A DNA stretch of 64,000 bases from Monodelphis domestica (GCF_027887165.1 NC_077232.1:5610410-5674409), one strand, 5' to 3'. Shown: positions 1 to 12,130, counted from the first letter of the stretch. A program made the numbers and translations. The notes: a model not told the origin generated them from the letters alone.

Positions 1-175
1 GAGACAGAGAGAGAAACAGAGAGACAGAGAGAGGAGAGAGACACAGAGAGGACAGAGCCAGAGAGAGGAGACAGAGACAGAGAGAGAGAGAGCAGAGACA
101 GAGAGAGAGAGAGGACAGAGAGAGAGACAGAGACAGAAGAGAGAAGAGAAGAGAGAGAGACAGAGAGAGAGGGGT
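1..175. repeat. Purine-rich GA/GACA simple repeat
   Basis: GAGACAGAGAGA-type low-complexity sequence, cut by the window start. Confidence 0.9.
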
Positions 176-194
176 CCTCCCCAGGAGATTCCAC

Positions 195-400
195 ACCAGT
201 GGAGGGCAGGGGTAGAGCGCTGTGCTTGGAGTCTGAAGTCCTGGGTTCTAATCCCATCTCTAACCCTTACCCTCTCTGTGACCTGGCTCAGTCATTTCTT
301 TAACATGTGCGGGCGGGTCTTAGTTTTCTCATCTCTAGAGAAGAGGTTGATCTAGACAGCTTGTGAGGGCCACTGATGGCTCTAAGACTATGGCCTTGGG
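195..400 (+). repeat. MIR-like SINE
   Basis: Reads TAGAGCGCTGTGCTTGGAGT, then CTGGGTTCTAATCCC, CTCTGTGACCTGG and CTCATCTCTAGAGAAGAGG, the order of an ancient MIR. Confidence 0.6.
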
Positions 401-489
401 CCTCCTGCTCATCCCAGTTTGGGTTGGGACAGGAGCATGGCAGAAGATGGGAATCTAATACGAAGCTATGTCCAGATGAGTAAGAGCCA

Positions 490-1080
490 TCCCCAACAGA
501 CAAATGGTCCAGAGACACAAATGGGCAATTTTCAAAAGAAGAAATGGAAGCTATAAGGAAAACCCTAGCCAGATCCTTAGAGAAATGCAAACCAAAAGAA
601 CCCTGAAGAGCCATCTTCAATCCATCACACCACAAGACTACAAAAGGGAAGCATGAGCATTGCTGGAGGGAATGTGGAGGACAAACACGTGACTCTACGG
701 TGGCCCAGAGGCAAACCATTCCAAGGCACTCTGCCAAGCAATTTGGAAAGATCATGGATGTGCCCTGAAATTATCCGATCGTCTGATACCACTGCTGAAC
801 CAGTGCCCAAAGAGAGGCCAGAAAGCGGCAAAGAGCCGTGTGCATTCACTATTTAGAGCTTCTCTTTTGGTTGGAGCAAAGAAAGAGGAACAAAGGGGAA
901 ACCCATCCTCAGGGGAAAATCGTGATACAGGAATGTGGTGGGACACTTGAAATTACTTAAGTTATGGATTCTGAGAACTAGAGGAACTCTACCCAAAGGG
1001 AAGGAAACAGGACCAGTAGAACGATGTATACAGTGGCCACAGACATGAAAATGACTGTAGCAAGAGTCCGGAACATACCT
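490..1080 (+). repeat. L1 LINE 3' fragment, old
   Basis: Matches the ORF2-end/3' UTR text of mammalian L1 (GACAAATGGTCCAGAGACAC, AATTTTCAAAAGAAGAAATGG, GAGAAATGCAAACCAAAAG, CAGTGGCCACAGACATG), strongly diverged. Confidence 0.65.
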
Positions 1081-1099
1081 TGACTACTTAAGGTCACAT

Positions 1100-1765
1100 C
1101 ATATGGAGGCACCCCCAACTCACCTAGGGCGGGCACTCCAGGGCAATGAGGAAATAAAACTCTCACTCTTTGTAGGTGAAATGATGCTAGAGAATTCTAG
1201 AGAATCAACCAAAAAACTAATCGAAACAATTAACAACCGTAGCAAAATTGCAATATATAAAATAAGCCCACATAAATCACCAGCATTTCTGTATGCTACC
1301 AACAAAGTCCAGCAACAAAAGGTGGAGAAATTTCATTCAATAACTGTAGACAATTAAAACTACTTGGGGATCTACCTGCCAAGACAAACCCAAGAACTAT
1401 ATAAACACAATTACAAAAGGTTTTTTTTTTTTTCCCCCACAAACAAAGTTAGATCTAAACAGCTAGAAAAAAACATTAATTGTCCATGGGTAGGCTGAGC
1501 CAATAAAAATAAAAATGATAATTCCACCTAAATTAACTTATCTACTCAGTGTAATATCAATCAACTACCAAAAACTTATTACCTGCTATTTGGGGGAGAG
1601 AAGTAGATTGGGAGGGAGGAGAGAATTTGGATCTCAAATGTGAGAAAACAAATGTTAAAAACGGTGTCATTTTGCATTATATTAGCTCAGCCTACCCATG
1701 AGCAATTCATATTTTTCCAATGTTTAGATGTGACTTCATTTGTATTTAAAAAGTTAGAAATTATT
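1100..1765 (+). repeat. L1 ORF2 (reverse transcriptase) fragment with internal inversion
   Basis: Plus-strand ORF2 text at 1140-1580 (AAACTCTCACTCTTTGTAGG, CAACCAAAAAACTAATCGA, CTACCTGCCAAGACAAACCC). The RT FADD motif is degraded: the frame reads [10 protein letters not shown] where active L1 has FADDM. Around 1590-1670 a 3'-end-like segment follows. At about 1678-1745 the ORF2 piece around GGGTAGGCTGAGC returns in minus orientation. Confidence 0.75.
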
Positions 1766-2690
1766 TAATTGGGAAAAATACAATAAACATTAGTGAGAGA
1801 AAAAACCAAACCTCTGGTTGCTACAATGACAAGCTGTGACTTCAGAAACATACTGTCTTTGCAGAATGAAACCTGTTATCCACTTCTTGGAAAAGAAGGA
1901 ATGGGCCAGAGGTATATACAGCATATGCATTCCTTCCCCCCCACCCCCACCCCATGCCTTTTGTTTTATTCTTACAAAACAAAAACATGACTTATAATTA
2001 AGTCCACTTTGAGGAGTTCATTAATGATTTATTGAGTCTCCATCCATTATCTAGCAAGCACTCTGTACAGTGCTGCAGAAGAAAACAAGGAAGGTCCCTG
2101 CCCTTTCGAACTAGTCTGATAACTAGAGAATAAATGGCAAGAGGTCAAGAAGTACTTATTTATTGAGAGGAAATCATGATTATGATGGGACATCCCTCAG
2201 GATTGCCCTTGTCTCTCCCGGATGTAGCGGTTCCCAATATTTCTGGACTCATCAAATCTGCTGGTTTCCTTCTAGTTATTGGTTTCCCCACAGAAGAATC
2301 ATTTGTTGGGTAGATTAGAATCTCAGTTAGTACCCCAGAGGCCATGTAGGTGGATCCATCCCCAAACAAGAATCCCTTCTATGACATAGTCAAACGTGGC
2401 CATCCATTGTTCACTTGAGTCTCTGAGGAAAGAAAAGCCCACTCTTGGGACGGCTCATTCCCCTTTTGTTGTTGCTACCACTTGGGCAGTCTTTTGTCTC
2501 CTTGTGGGGCCCCTGGCACAGGCACAGGAGTTCTTGGGCAGAGTTGTTTTACTTGAATGATTTGCTACCGGGAGAGCTTCTATTGGAGGGCAGGAGGGAG
2601 TGGAGGAGAGGAGGGGAGAGGGAGAGGCAGACAGAGGAAGGGAGGGAGGGAAGGAGGGAGCGAAGAAAGAAAAACTAGATTTTTAAAAAT
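1766..2690. other. Intergenic, old repeat debris
   Basis: An L2/MIR-type fragment at about 2015-2140 (GATTTATTGAGTCTCC, AGTGCTGCAGAAG). 2160-2580 looks like diverged interspersed repeat of unknown family. A GGGA/GGAA purine tract lies at 2587-2665. No gene seen. Confidence 0.4.
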
Positions 2691-2986
2691 CAAACTTTCC
2701 CCCCAATCCACCTAGAACAGAATGGAAGGGGCCAGAGGCAAGCAGGGCAGTTTGCTTTTAGCCTGTCTCACTGAATGTACATTTTCTGAAAAAGTCCCAA
2801 CAAGTTCACAGCTTCATTTCTGATCTGCTTCTCTTTGTATATTAAGATGTTTGTTGAGTTCATAATCAACCTTCGAAAACAGGGAGACAGGATGGGGGAT
2901 GGGGGACAGGGAGATGGGACTCGGGAGGATGGGGGACCCGTGGATAGGGGGATGGGGATCAAGGGGGAGAGGGCTGGAGAGCCGGG

Positions 2987-3022
<36 letters not shown>

Positions 3023-3840
3023 GAAGCCAAGTCGATTGTGATAGCTTGGGGGTAACTGCAAATGTTCAATGCAGTGTGAGGGAAGCCAAAACACAAGCTT
3101 GGATGCGATGGGGTTAATGCTTATTGGGTCCCGAGGGGGACAAAGGATTGGGACAAAAGAAAGGATGGAGACCCAAAAAGCTAGAGGGGTGGCAACTGGG
3201 GGAGTTGGACAGGGGTCCAGAAGGAGGGGACGGAAGGACGGGGCTGAGGGGGAAGAGGGGACAAGACAACATGAAGCCCAGAAGGATCTGGCTCAGCACT
3301 GACCTGGGCTCCGATCAGTCTGCCTCTGGCTGCTTCCTCCTTCTTTCTGGGACCCTCTGGGGCTTAGAGACTGCCCAATAAGCAGTAGCTGCCCAAAGTC
3401 CACTGGACCTCCGCCAGCCAGGGCTGGCTGGGGAGACTTTGGCCCCGGGATTTGCTCCTCCTTTGAGTTCCTTATTGACTCCCTCTCCTGCCAAGCTTGG
3501 CTGCCCTCTGCATTGCTGGAGCACCTATTGCCAGAAGAAAGTGGGAAGGAAAACAGAGGGGTGATGGCCTGGGGTGGAGGGCGGGGGAAGAAAACACATT
3601 AGTTCTGGGGATTTGGGTGAAAGGGCCTAAAAATGGCATCCAAGGGAGACCCCAAAGCAGGCCCTGACTGTTGGGAGAAAATCACTTTGCAAGCCCTGGG
3701 GCCCCCGGGGAGTCCTTTAACCTTAAGACTAAGCTACAGAAAAGGTGCCAATGGACATGGGTAGAAGGAATTTCTCTACCCAGAATTCCCCATACCAGTG
3801 GCACCACAGGCCCAGCCTGAAGATCAGTGATGGCTGGAGG
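2691..3840. other. Intergenic with (CA)n microsatellite
   Basis: GGGGAT-rich stretch 2880-2970, then (CA)n at 2991-3020, then unique DNA. No coding signal. Confidence 0.5.
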
Positions 3841-3844
3841 AAGA

Positions 3845-3960
3845 GGATTAGGAGAAAAGGGGGAGAGGAGCAAGGGGAGGAAGAAGAGGAGAAAAGGGAG
3901 GAAAGAGGAGGGAGGAGGGAGAGAGGGAAGAAAAAGAGGAGGAAAAGGAGGAGAAAATAA
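3845..3960. repeat. GGA/GAA purine tract
   Basis: About 115 bp of almost pure purine on the plus strand (AGGAGAAAAGG, GAAGAAGAGGAG). Confidence 0.9.
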
Positions 3961-4059
3961 TTGGGCTTCCTAAATAACAGCCCCCTAATCCAGCAATTTC
4001 CCCTGATAATGCCCTTTGCCAGCCTGTGTGTCTGTTCAGAAACCTTGCATGGAGGAGAC

Positions 4060-4700
4060 TTGCAGCCAGCTTTGGGCCAAGACGCCCTCTATCCGGGCCT
4101 GCCGGATATCAACGGTGGGGTCCGGGGAGCAGCCACCTAAAAAGAGACCATAGGGGGAGAGAGGGGGAGACCAAGCACGCAATAGAGAGACAGAGTCAAT
4201 CTGGTAGTGTCAAGGCTCCGTTTATTGCAGGTGCAAGGCAGAATACATGTGCTTGAGGTAAAGGGGGGGGGGGGGTGATTAAAGACTGCTTGTACCAGGA
4301 GGGAACACGAAGAATGCTTATTGTTATGGTTTGTGGCTGTTGGTCTTGGCGACGCCCGTTTTCGGGAGGTAACTTGTTTGTTCAGTTTCCCAAAGATCCT
4401 TAATCTTGTTTCAGGTCAAGTTGTCCCCAATATGGTCTCTGACAACGCCCAAGGAAGGAGGAATCCTCCTGAGAATGAGGAAAAGCTCGGAAGGAGCTGT
4501 CCCAGGTCCCAGAATCAGGGCCGGAAATCAGCAAGACCTGAGGAGAACAGGGGGCGGAGATCCCAGGGACTGGGCAGGAAGGGGGCTGCTGCTAGGGGTG
4601 GGGGGCTCAAGCTAGCTGCCACCTCATGGCTTGCCAAGCTGGTGGGGGGGAATGCCCATTCCATTGAAACCCAGTCCTATGTTATTGTCCCTAGCCAGAA
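4060..4700 (-). repeat. Probable solo LTR of an endogenous retrovirus (fossil)
   Basis: In minus orientation a polyadenylation motif (AATAAA) near 4213-4218 is followed by a U5-like stretch with CTTGGTCTCC, as in LTRs; a G homopolymer lies at about 4263-4275. No gag, pol or env is seen. Old and decayed. Boundaries and family are uncertain. Confidence 0.4.
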
Positions 4701-6220
4701 TGGCGCCTGAGCCTGGTAACTCCAGAAACGATGAGATGGCCCAATACAAGGTCTTTGGGGTTCTCCCAGGCCCTGGACCCCCCCAAAGAATTGTAGATCC
4801 GAGTTGCCCTACCCAGGGCTGGTGGCAGGTCCACTCGATGTGTCACCCAAAGCTAACTGGCTGACTAGGAAGGGGCCATCTTTCAGATGAGACTGTGAGT
4901 GGCTTAGAGTCACAGTTATGAGAAAATTCCTCACGCCTGGGTCCTTGGCTGGGGTCTCGGGGCAGCAGGTACAGGGGCTTCAGCTCCCGAGGCTCAAACA
5001 AGGCTCAGTTTCTTCACTCTCGCCTTCCTCAGAATCTGCACAGAAAGAGCAAAAGCTCCCTAAACTTGCCCAGGGGCATTTAATACAGCATCTGCATTCC
5101 ATTTGCATTGTGGTGTGCTCCCCCCATCCCCCCAGGGGACAGACAGAGTGAACCATGGGTAAAGCCATGCTAAGCTTAGAGGATCATGGGTAAAGAGACC
5201 TCAGTGCCCTGGGGACACCAGGCAAGAGCTGCCCAGACCAAGGACTCCTTCGGTAGAAAGAAGCAGGACAAGGACGGACACTCCTCCTCTCTCACGACCT
5301 CCCTTCACTTTACCAACCCTTCTGCCCCCCTTCCCATCCCTTAACTCCTTACTCTACTAGCTGCTCCGCAACTATATTCTCCTCCAATAAGGCTGGTTTT
5401 CTTGGAGTGGAGTCAGTTGGGTCATCAGTCAATTCTCTGGATGAGACCCGGAGAGCATCAGCCAGGTCACAGCCAAGCTTCCCCTTGGGGTGTGCTTCCT
5501 GTTTGGGGTGCCCTGGTCGAAATCCTATATAATGGAACCCTTCCAGAGCCTCCCCGAGTCCCAGAGAGCCATTTCTAGCTCTTTCAATGGGATGGAGGAT
5601 CCCATCCATCGTCTCCCTAGACCAAACCAACCCCTCGAAGCAGGCAGCATCCTCCAAGGTAGAAAAGCTCAGATTCTCTAAGCAGGGTGTCCAGCACTGG
5701 GACAGTGTGGAAGCCCTCCGGCCCCCCACCGCAGGCCTGCCCCAACACTGAAGTGTCTCCCACCTTCCCCAGGAGCCTGGTCTTCACTGCTGATGCTTAC
5801 TGCGAGGTGGGGGATGGCTGATTCCCAGAATGGGGAATGGGGGGTGGCGATGCCCCTCTCTAGTTATGCCGATTCCGTGATTCCAGGTCACTCCAGCCTT
5901 CAAGGAGGCCTTGATCATGAGGCCAAGGCCAGACAGCAGCAATGGGTGCAGCTGTCGGGCTGGAGGGATCTCCTCCACTGTTGGTTTCCAATTCTTGGCC
6001 TCCCACCCAGTGGACTAAAACTTGGAACCCGAGGCTCCATCTACACTGTGGCTCTGAGCTGGTACATCTCCAGACAGCTGTTCCTTCACCTATAAAATGT
6101 AGTGAGCTTCCCTCACAAGACTATGAGGATGAAGAAGGATAATGGTGGCACGTTTCCACTTCAGTGCAAATGCACAGGGTTTAGCCCAGTGCCTGGCACA
6201 TAGTAGGTTCTTTAAGAAGA
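4701..6220. other. Intergenic, mostly unique
   Basis: No gene recognised. A small MIR-like piece at about 6030-6110 and an L2-tail phrase GCCTGGCACATAGTAGG at about 6191-6207 are the only repeats I see. Confidence 0.4.
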
Positions 6221-6225
6221 AACAC

Positions 6226-6418
6226 TTCCTACTTTCCATCTTGGAATCACTACTGTATATCCGTTCCAAGGCAGAAGAGGGATCAGGGATAGGCAATGGG
6301 GATTAAGTGACTTGCTTAATTAATTAATTAAGCTAGGAAGTGTCTGAGTCAGATTTGAACCTAGGACCTTCCTACTCCAGGCCTGACTTTCAATCCACTG
6401 AACCACATAGCTGTCCCT
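6226..6418 (-). repeat. tRNA-derived marsupial SINE
   Basis: Minus-strand copy: TTCCATCTTGGAATCACTAC tail side, then GGCAATGGGGATTAAGTGAC, GATTTGAACCTAGGACC (box B) and CCACATAGCTGTCCC head. Confidence 0.8.
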
Positions 6419-6483
6419 TGTGCCTATTTCTTTTTAAAATCTTTACTATTAGTCACTAAGAGACATATGAAAAATACCTAAAG

Positions 6484-6689
6484 GTCAGGAGCAGATAGGT
6501 GGCTCAATGGACAGAGAGCCAGGCCTAGAGCCTAGAGGTCCTCGGTTCAAATCTGACCTGAGACAATTCTGTGTGACCCTGGACAAATCACTTCACCCCC
6601 ATTGCCTAGCCCTTACCACTCTTCTGCCTTGGAACCAATACACAGACTTGAAGCTGAGACAGAAGGTGAGGGTTAAAAAAAAAAAAAGG
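6484..6689 (+). repeat. tRNA-derived marsupial SINE with A tail
   Basis: Head GCAGATAGGTGGCTCAATGG, box B GGTTCAAATCTG, body CCTTACCACTCTTCTGCC, A tail ending at 6689. The TTCC microsatellite starts just after the tail. Confidence 0.85.
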
Positions 6690-6709
6690 GTGTTTATTGA
6701 CTGGCCTGA

Positions 6710-7365
6710 CTCCTTTATTTTTTCTCTCCTTCCTTCCACCCTCTCTTTTCTTTCTTTCTTCCTTCTTTTCTTTTTCTTCCTTTCATTTTCTTTCTCTCTT
6801 CCTCTTTCTCTTCCTTCCCTCCTTCCTTTTCTTTTTCTTCCTTTCTTCTTCTTTTCTTCCTCTTTTTCTTTCTCTTCCCTTCTTCCTTTCTTTCTTCCCT
6901 CCTTCCTTTCTTCCCTCCCTCCTTCCTTCTTTTTCCTTTCTTTCTCTCTTTTCTTCTTTCTTTCTCTCTTCCTTTCTCTTTCTCTCTTTCTCTCTTTCTC
7001 TTCCCTCCTTCCTTCCCTCCCTCCTTCCTTCCTCCCTTCCTCCCTCCCTTCCTTCCTCCCTTTCTTCCTCCCTTCCTCCCTCCCTCCCTCCTTCCTTCCT
7101 TCCTCCCTTCCCTCCCTCCTCCCTTCCTCCTCCCTCCCTCCTTCCTTCCTTCCTTCCTTCCTTCCTTCCTTCCTCCCTCCCTCCCTCCCTCCCTCCCTCC
7201 CTCCCTCCCTCCCTCCCTCCCTCCCTCCTTCCTTCCTTCCTTCCTTCCTTCCTTCCTTCCTTCCTTCCTTCCTTCCTTCCTTCCTTCCTTCCTTCCTTCC
7301 TTCCTTCCTTCCTTCCTTCCTTCCTTCCTTCCTTCCTTCCTTCCTTCCTTCCTTCCTCTCTCTCT
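6710..7365. repeat. Pyrimidine microsatellite, CTTT/TTCC/TCCC blocks
   Basis: About 650 bp of almost pure C and T: mixed CTTT first, then TCCC blocks (7170-7230), then uninterrupted TTCC to 7357. All reading frames through it are low-complexity Ser/Phe/Leu/Pro and not genes. Confidence 0.97.
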
Positions 7366-7369
7366 GCAG

Positions 7370-8450
7370 GCAGACTTCCCTAGCCTTCCTTGTCTCAGCT
7401 CATTTCATCCCTGCTCCCCAGCCCCCATCACTCAACAGCGCCCCAGCCCATCCATCTCCCTGCGGCCAGAGCTGCCACTAGGCCGACTGGTATTGAGCAG
7501 CAATATGAAGAGGTGTGAGAGAAAGCAGCGGGCGTGGGGGACAGGCTGGCAGGAGAGATGGATGAGAGGGGCAAGGAGAGGGCAGCAGGAGAGCCGCAGG
7601 CAGGAGAGAGACAGTATTGAGGCAGGAGCCCTCAGAGCAGAGGCGGTCATCACACACAGACCGACCCGCTCGCTCGGGGAGGCCTGTGTACGCATGGCAA
7701 GTGCAGTGGAGAGAATGCTTGCTGCGTGTGGGGTCAGGGCACCTGGGTTCGAATCCTGGGTTTGAAGATCAGTGTCCTCTCCTGCTGCCGTCTAGCCCAA
7801 GCTAATCTAGTCCAGGATCCTGACTCAGCTCCGTCCCTGGCAGTGGCCAAGCCTGGGTGATGGATGGGCTCTAGCCTGGGGCAGGGCTGGCTGAGCCACC
7901 CTTGACCAGCTGGGCCTGCCGAAGGAGGGGTCCGGCACCTCACAGGCCAGGGCTGTGGCCTGCCAAGTGCTGGAAGGGGAACGAGCTCTCCCCAGTGGCC
8001 TTCGAGGCCCCCACCTCCTCTCTCGCACCAACTCTGACAAGCCCTTGCCGTCTGCCTGGTCCAGTGCCAGGCACCGCGGAGGAAAGAAGAGGACAAGGTC
8101 TCTCTTCCGCTGCCACGGAGGAGCCCACGGGCAGGAGAGGGGCCTGAGGTGGCTGGGCACGGGAGAAGGACCCGTCAGGAGGCTGGGGGGAAGCCAAGAG
8201 GAATCCTGGGGTCCGCACGGCCCAGAACAGCCCCTTCTGGCCTGGTCTCCAAGGCCCTGCACCCTGCCTCCGGCGGGGAGCCTGTGAAGTCCGGGCTGAG
8301 GTTCCAGTGGGGACAGCCAGAGCCCTGTCCAGTCCTCAGCCACCAGCAAAGAGGACTTTGGGGTTCACGTTATCACACAAAGACTGAGGCTCCCCCCTTG
8401 GGAGCTTCCCTTCCATCCTCTACAGCTGCCAGTCAATAAATGCTATGAAG
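7370..8450. other. Intergenic, no gene recognised
   Basis: Unique GC-rich DNA with a MIR-like remnant at about 7695-7775 (CTGGGTTCGAATCCTGG). Confidence 0.4.
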
Positions 8451-8454
8451 TGCC

Positions 8455-8650
8455 TCCTGGGGGCAGCTTGGTGGCACAGCGGATGGAGCTCGGGGCTTGG
8501 CATCAGGAAGATGTCTTCCTCGGGCACTTCCTGGCTGTGTGACCCTAGCCGAGTCACTTCACCTGCTGGCCTCCCCTGTAAAGTGAGCCGAGAAGGACAC
8601 GGCAAAACCCTCCGGATCTTTGCCAAGAAAACCCCAAATGGGGCCCTGAA
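8455..8650 (+). repeat. MAR1-like CORE-SINE
   Basis: Head GGGGGCAGCTTGGTGGCACAG, core TGGCTGTGTGACCCTAG and TCACTTCACC, tail GCCAAGAAAACCCCAAATGG. Confidence 0.8.
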
Positions 8651-9055
8651 AAGTGTGTGCCCGGCGCCGGGCTAAGCGCTGAGGATATACGGAGAGAGAA
8701 GGAGCTCCCAGTGAAAGGAGGGGGCCAATCTGCCCACATGAGACAGGATCTCCCTGCAGAGGCGGCACGGAGCGAAGGAGACCCACTCAGCTCCCTGACT
8801 GGAGGCCAGGCCAGGCCACTTCATCCCTCGGCCTCAGTGTCTTCATCTGTAAAATGGAAGCCGCGTCCTGTGGGCTGAAGGGCAGCACGTCTGTCCCTCC
8901 CATCCCGGGATCAAGAAATTGCTTATGAAGAGTTGTTGAGAGACCAGCGAAGGCAGGGAGGCCGGCGGCCTCCTAAATGCACTTCAATGACACACGTGAT
9001 TATGAATGCTTTCACTGACTTGGGCACCACCAGAGACAGTGGCAAAACGGTTTCC
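8651..9055. other. Intergenic, MIR remnant
   Basis: A MIR 3' part at about 8810-8860 (CATCTGTAAAATGGAAG). Otherwise nothing. Confidence 0.4.
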
Positions 9056-9375
9056 TGCCTTCAAAGAGCTTGTATTGGATGGTGGGGGGAGCAGAAAGGA
9101 GAGGAGAAGGGTAACCAGGGTGGGGAGGAAGAATCAGGGAAGGCTTCCTGTAGGAGGAGGGCAGCAGAGCTGAATCTTGAAGGAAAGTAAGGAGTTTAGG
9201 GCAGTGGGTAGAGGAAGGGCCTTCCAAGTGGGGAGGCCAGACAACTTGGAGAGGGGGGAGATGGCCTAGCAAGTTTTGAAAGCAGAAGCTAGCCTGGGAA
9301 GCCAGCCTGGCGGGCAGAACATTTAGGAAGCACTTCCTAGGTGCAGGGCATGGGGACAACAAATAAAGGTGTGCC
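9056..9375. repeat. Ancient L2-like interspersed repeat
   Basis: Phrases CTTCAAAGAGCTTGTATTGG and GGGAAGGCTTCCTGTAGGAG recur in old mammalian L2-type repeats; a related stretch is at 39.6-39.9 kb. Assignment to L2 is tentative. Confidence 0.4.
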
Positions 9376-9980
9376 GGCGGTCCCTGCCCCCAAGGAGTGT
9401 CCCTTTAGGGCCTCGAATGCCAAGCCGTGGGCCTCTAGAACAGAAGAGAGCCATGGGCGCTCTCTGAGCAGGGGAGTGAGAGGAGGAGAGGCTGGAGGCA
9501 GAGATGCCCGCTGGGAGGCTACGGCAGTCGTCCTGGGGAGAAGGGCCTGTGCCAGGGCAAGAGGCCAGAAGAGGAGAGTCTGAAGGGGTGGAGGACGGGC
9601 CTTGCTCTGGTTATTGGGACGGCTTAGAAATGGTTATTGCTGTGGTTGCTGCTGGAGACAATCAGCCTCTCTACCCGGGTGCAAGAGGCCTCTGAGCTCC
9701 TCTTGTCCCGCCTGAGCGTACCCAAGATACCCAAGAGGGACGGAGGCTCACCCGGGGATGGGGCTTCCCCGAGCCCACAGGACTGGGATCACTTCTCCCG
9801 ATCCATCACCGGTACCCCTCCCCCCCCCCCGCCTGGGCCTTTGCCTCACAGCCCCCCACTGATTCCAGCTCCCTTCAGGCCCCCCAGCCGAGCCTGTCCT
9901 CACCGTCACCCTCAGCCCTGGCACCGTCCCTTCCCCACTTCCAAAAAGGCATCAGCACAGGATGCAGAGCTCCGGGGCAC
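9376..9980. other. Intergenic, no gene recognised
   Basis: GC-rich unique DNA with a C run at about 9818-9829. The long open frame here lacks any known domain. Confidence 0.4.
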
Positions 9981-9984
9981 TAAG

Positions 9985-10215
9985 CCTGGGCTGGGCTGGC
10001 ATCCTGGGTACCGGGAGGGCAGGGCAGGGCTGGCATCCTGGGTACTGGGAGGGCAGGGCTGGGCTGGCATCCTGGGCACTGTCAGGGCAGGGCTGGGCTG
10101 GACCAGCATCCTGGGCATTGGCAGGGCAGGGCTGGCATCCTGGGTACTGGGAGGGCAGGGCTGGGCTGGACCAGCATCCTGGGCACCGGCAGGGCAGGAC
10201 TGGGCTGGGCTGGCT
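9985..10215. repeat. Minisatellite, about 33-47 bp unit
   Basis: About six units built from GCTGGCATCCTGGGTACTGG and GAGGGCAGGGCTGGGCTGG, some with an extra CTGGACCAGC. Confidence 0.85.
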
Positions 10216-12130
10216 GCAGCCCCAGGGCTGGGCTGCTCCAGGAGGCCCAGGCCAGCCCCCCGGGACCCTCGGGGGGCTTTAGGGCAGCCTCCCTGTCAGT
10301 GTGAGCCGGTCAGCTGCCAGAGAAGACAAGGGGGCCGGCCTAGCCGGACGGGGTGGGAGGAGATGGGGACGAAGGTGGGCTGGGAGGGAGGCGGCGGCCG
10401 CCCTGTCATTCCTCTCGCGCTCCCGTCTGGACCACTCGCTCCTCAGCCCCGCCAGCTCCAGAGCTCCTGCTCTGACTCCGGGAGCCTGGCAGGGAGGGCA
10501 AAGCCGGGCAAGGCTGGCCCAGCTCCTCCTGCTCGGGTGACGGGAGACCCGGGCGGCACCTGTGGGGACGAGCTCTGCCTCTCCACGGAAGACCCGGGAA
10601 GCCCGAGCGACGGCCCTTCAGAGGCTGGACGAGCCCAGAGGCCAGCCGGAGCCGGGAGGAGACGCCGTCAGGAGGGAGGAAGGACCCAGCCCAGGGATGG
10701 CAAGTAAGTCTGGTGGGGGGGGGGGGGTGCCCGAGAGCCCGAGCTGGCCGGGCTGTAGGGCTCCGAAGGGCAGGAAGGAGGAGGGGGTAAAGCGGGGCAT
10801 TTCGGGTCAGACGAGGGAGCCCGGGCACGTGCCCGCCCCAGGGGCAGCCTCTGCGGACTTCGGTTTCTCCAGCCAGAGAGGACTCCTGGTCCCCGGAACC
10901 GAGGGGCTCGGGGGCTCGGGGGCTCGGGGTGCCAGTCTGCCTTCGCTTCGGAGCCCGGCTGAGGGGATGGGCAGGAAGCCTGGGAAGGGAAGGAAGGGAT
11001 GGCCGTCTTCAAGGACTAAAGGACTCTCAGGAAGGAGCTCTGACTCGAGCCACCCTAAAGGGCAGAAATGGGTCTGTTACTGAAGGCAGAGGCTGGCTCG
11101 GAGCAAGGACCACTTCTGAGCTGTCCCCAAAGGAAACCGGCTGCTTTGTCAGGTAGTGAGCTCCCCATTCCGAAAAGGGTTCAAGCAAAGATTAGATGAC
11201 CCCCTTTCAGAGATACTATAAAAGATGAATGTGGGGGATCAGGAAAGGAACTCTGCAGCAAAGGGCACTTGAGACGGCTGGAAGAAAGCGGGAGAGCCCA
11301 AGAGGCAGAAGGGCACCCGAAGGCCAAATGAAGAGAGTGGGGCCATCAAGCCTGGAGAAAAAGGGCCCCAGGAGCCGGGATTGTGGTCTGCAAGTCAAGG
11401 CCGCGGCCCTCGCACCCGTCACTTACCCCCCCCCCCCATGGAAGGTGAGAGGGGGGCCGCGACTCCGCAGTGAGCAGGAGACAGCATGAGGAGCCCAAAC
11501 GGCGCCCAGGATACTGCTTTGGCTCGGCCAATCCCAGAAGCCCCGGGGCTGCCTCCAGCAGGTCCTGGACAGGCTGAGGATGCTCGGGAGGAGGGCAGGG
11601 GCTGAAGGGGAGGAGAAGGGACGGCCCGGCTCGTGCTGCTCCGCCGGGATGAGTGGCAGCGCCGCGGTCCACCCCGCAGAGGACTGCCCGGGTCGAGCCG
11701 TCTGCCCGAGGGAAGCTCAGAGCTCCGCTGCCTGCGGCCGCCCTCCCAAGACTGGCCAGGCTGTGGCAGGGCCTGCGGAGCCCCCGCCCTTAGGAGGGGG
11801 GGCCTGGGGCTCCCTGACCCTAGTGCCGCCTCCTGGGAGCCCAAATGTCCAGGCGGGCCGAGCCTGGCCAGAGCATCCCCTCACGGCCCCCCTTCCTGAC
11901 CTTCCCCGCGAGGACAGCGGCCATCGTGGCTGCGAAACTTTGCCGAGATCCCCATGCCAGCCACGAGGGGACGAGCCCGGAGAAGAGAGGCGGGCCGGGG
12001 TCCGGCAGCAGCTCCCGTGGGCCAGAGCCCTGCTAGGTGCTGGACACCCAAGCCGGGAAACTGTGCCTGGCCTGCAGGGACCCCCACTCTAATGGAGGAG
12101 GCAACACCAGGGTAAGTGAGTTCGAGATAA
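10216..12130. other. GC-rich region around the candidate TBX10 first exon
   Basis: High GC with scattered CpGs at 10260-11000 and 11560-12060. Besides ATGGCAA|GTAAGT at 10697 I see no exon with recognisable homology. The neighbouring human gene ACY3 is not recognisable here. Confidence 0.4.
10697..10703 (+). other. TBX10: Candidate first coding exon of TBX10 (ATGGCAA then donor GTAAGT)
   Basis: Exon 2 of TBX10 begins two bases into a codon, so the preceding exon must leave exactly one base. ATG GCA A at 10697-10703 is followed by a perfect GTAAGT donor and leaves one base. Joining it to 16413 gives M-A-T-F-L-S-A-S-L-G in frame and a 384-residue protein. Upstream, 10300-10696 is GC-rich with CpGs, including a GCGGCCGC, as expected for a 5' UTR or promoter. 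The implied first intron is 5.7 kb. This is inference from phase and splice signals only. Confidence 0.42.

Noticed and set aside
6507-7481. 324-residue open frame
   Set aside because: Runs from a SINE into the TTCC microsatellite; low-complexity Ser/Phe/Leu/Pro.
9637-10707. 356-residue open frame
   Set aside because: GC-rich DNA with a minisatellite inside; no conserved domain, and its end overlaps the presumed TBX10 5' exon.
9400-12100. ACY3, expected next to TBX10 from human gene order
   Set aside because: No stretch resembling aminoacylase-3 (for example its GGTHGNE metal motif) is visible; it probably lies outside the window.
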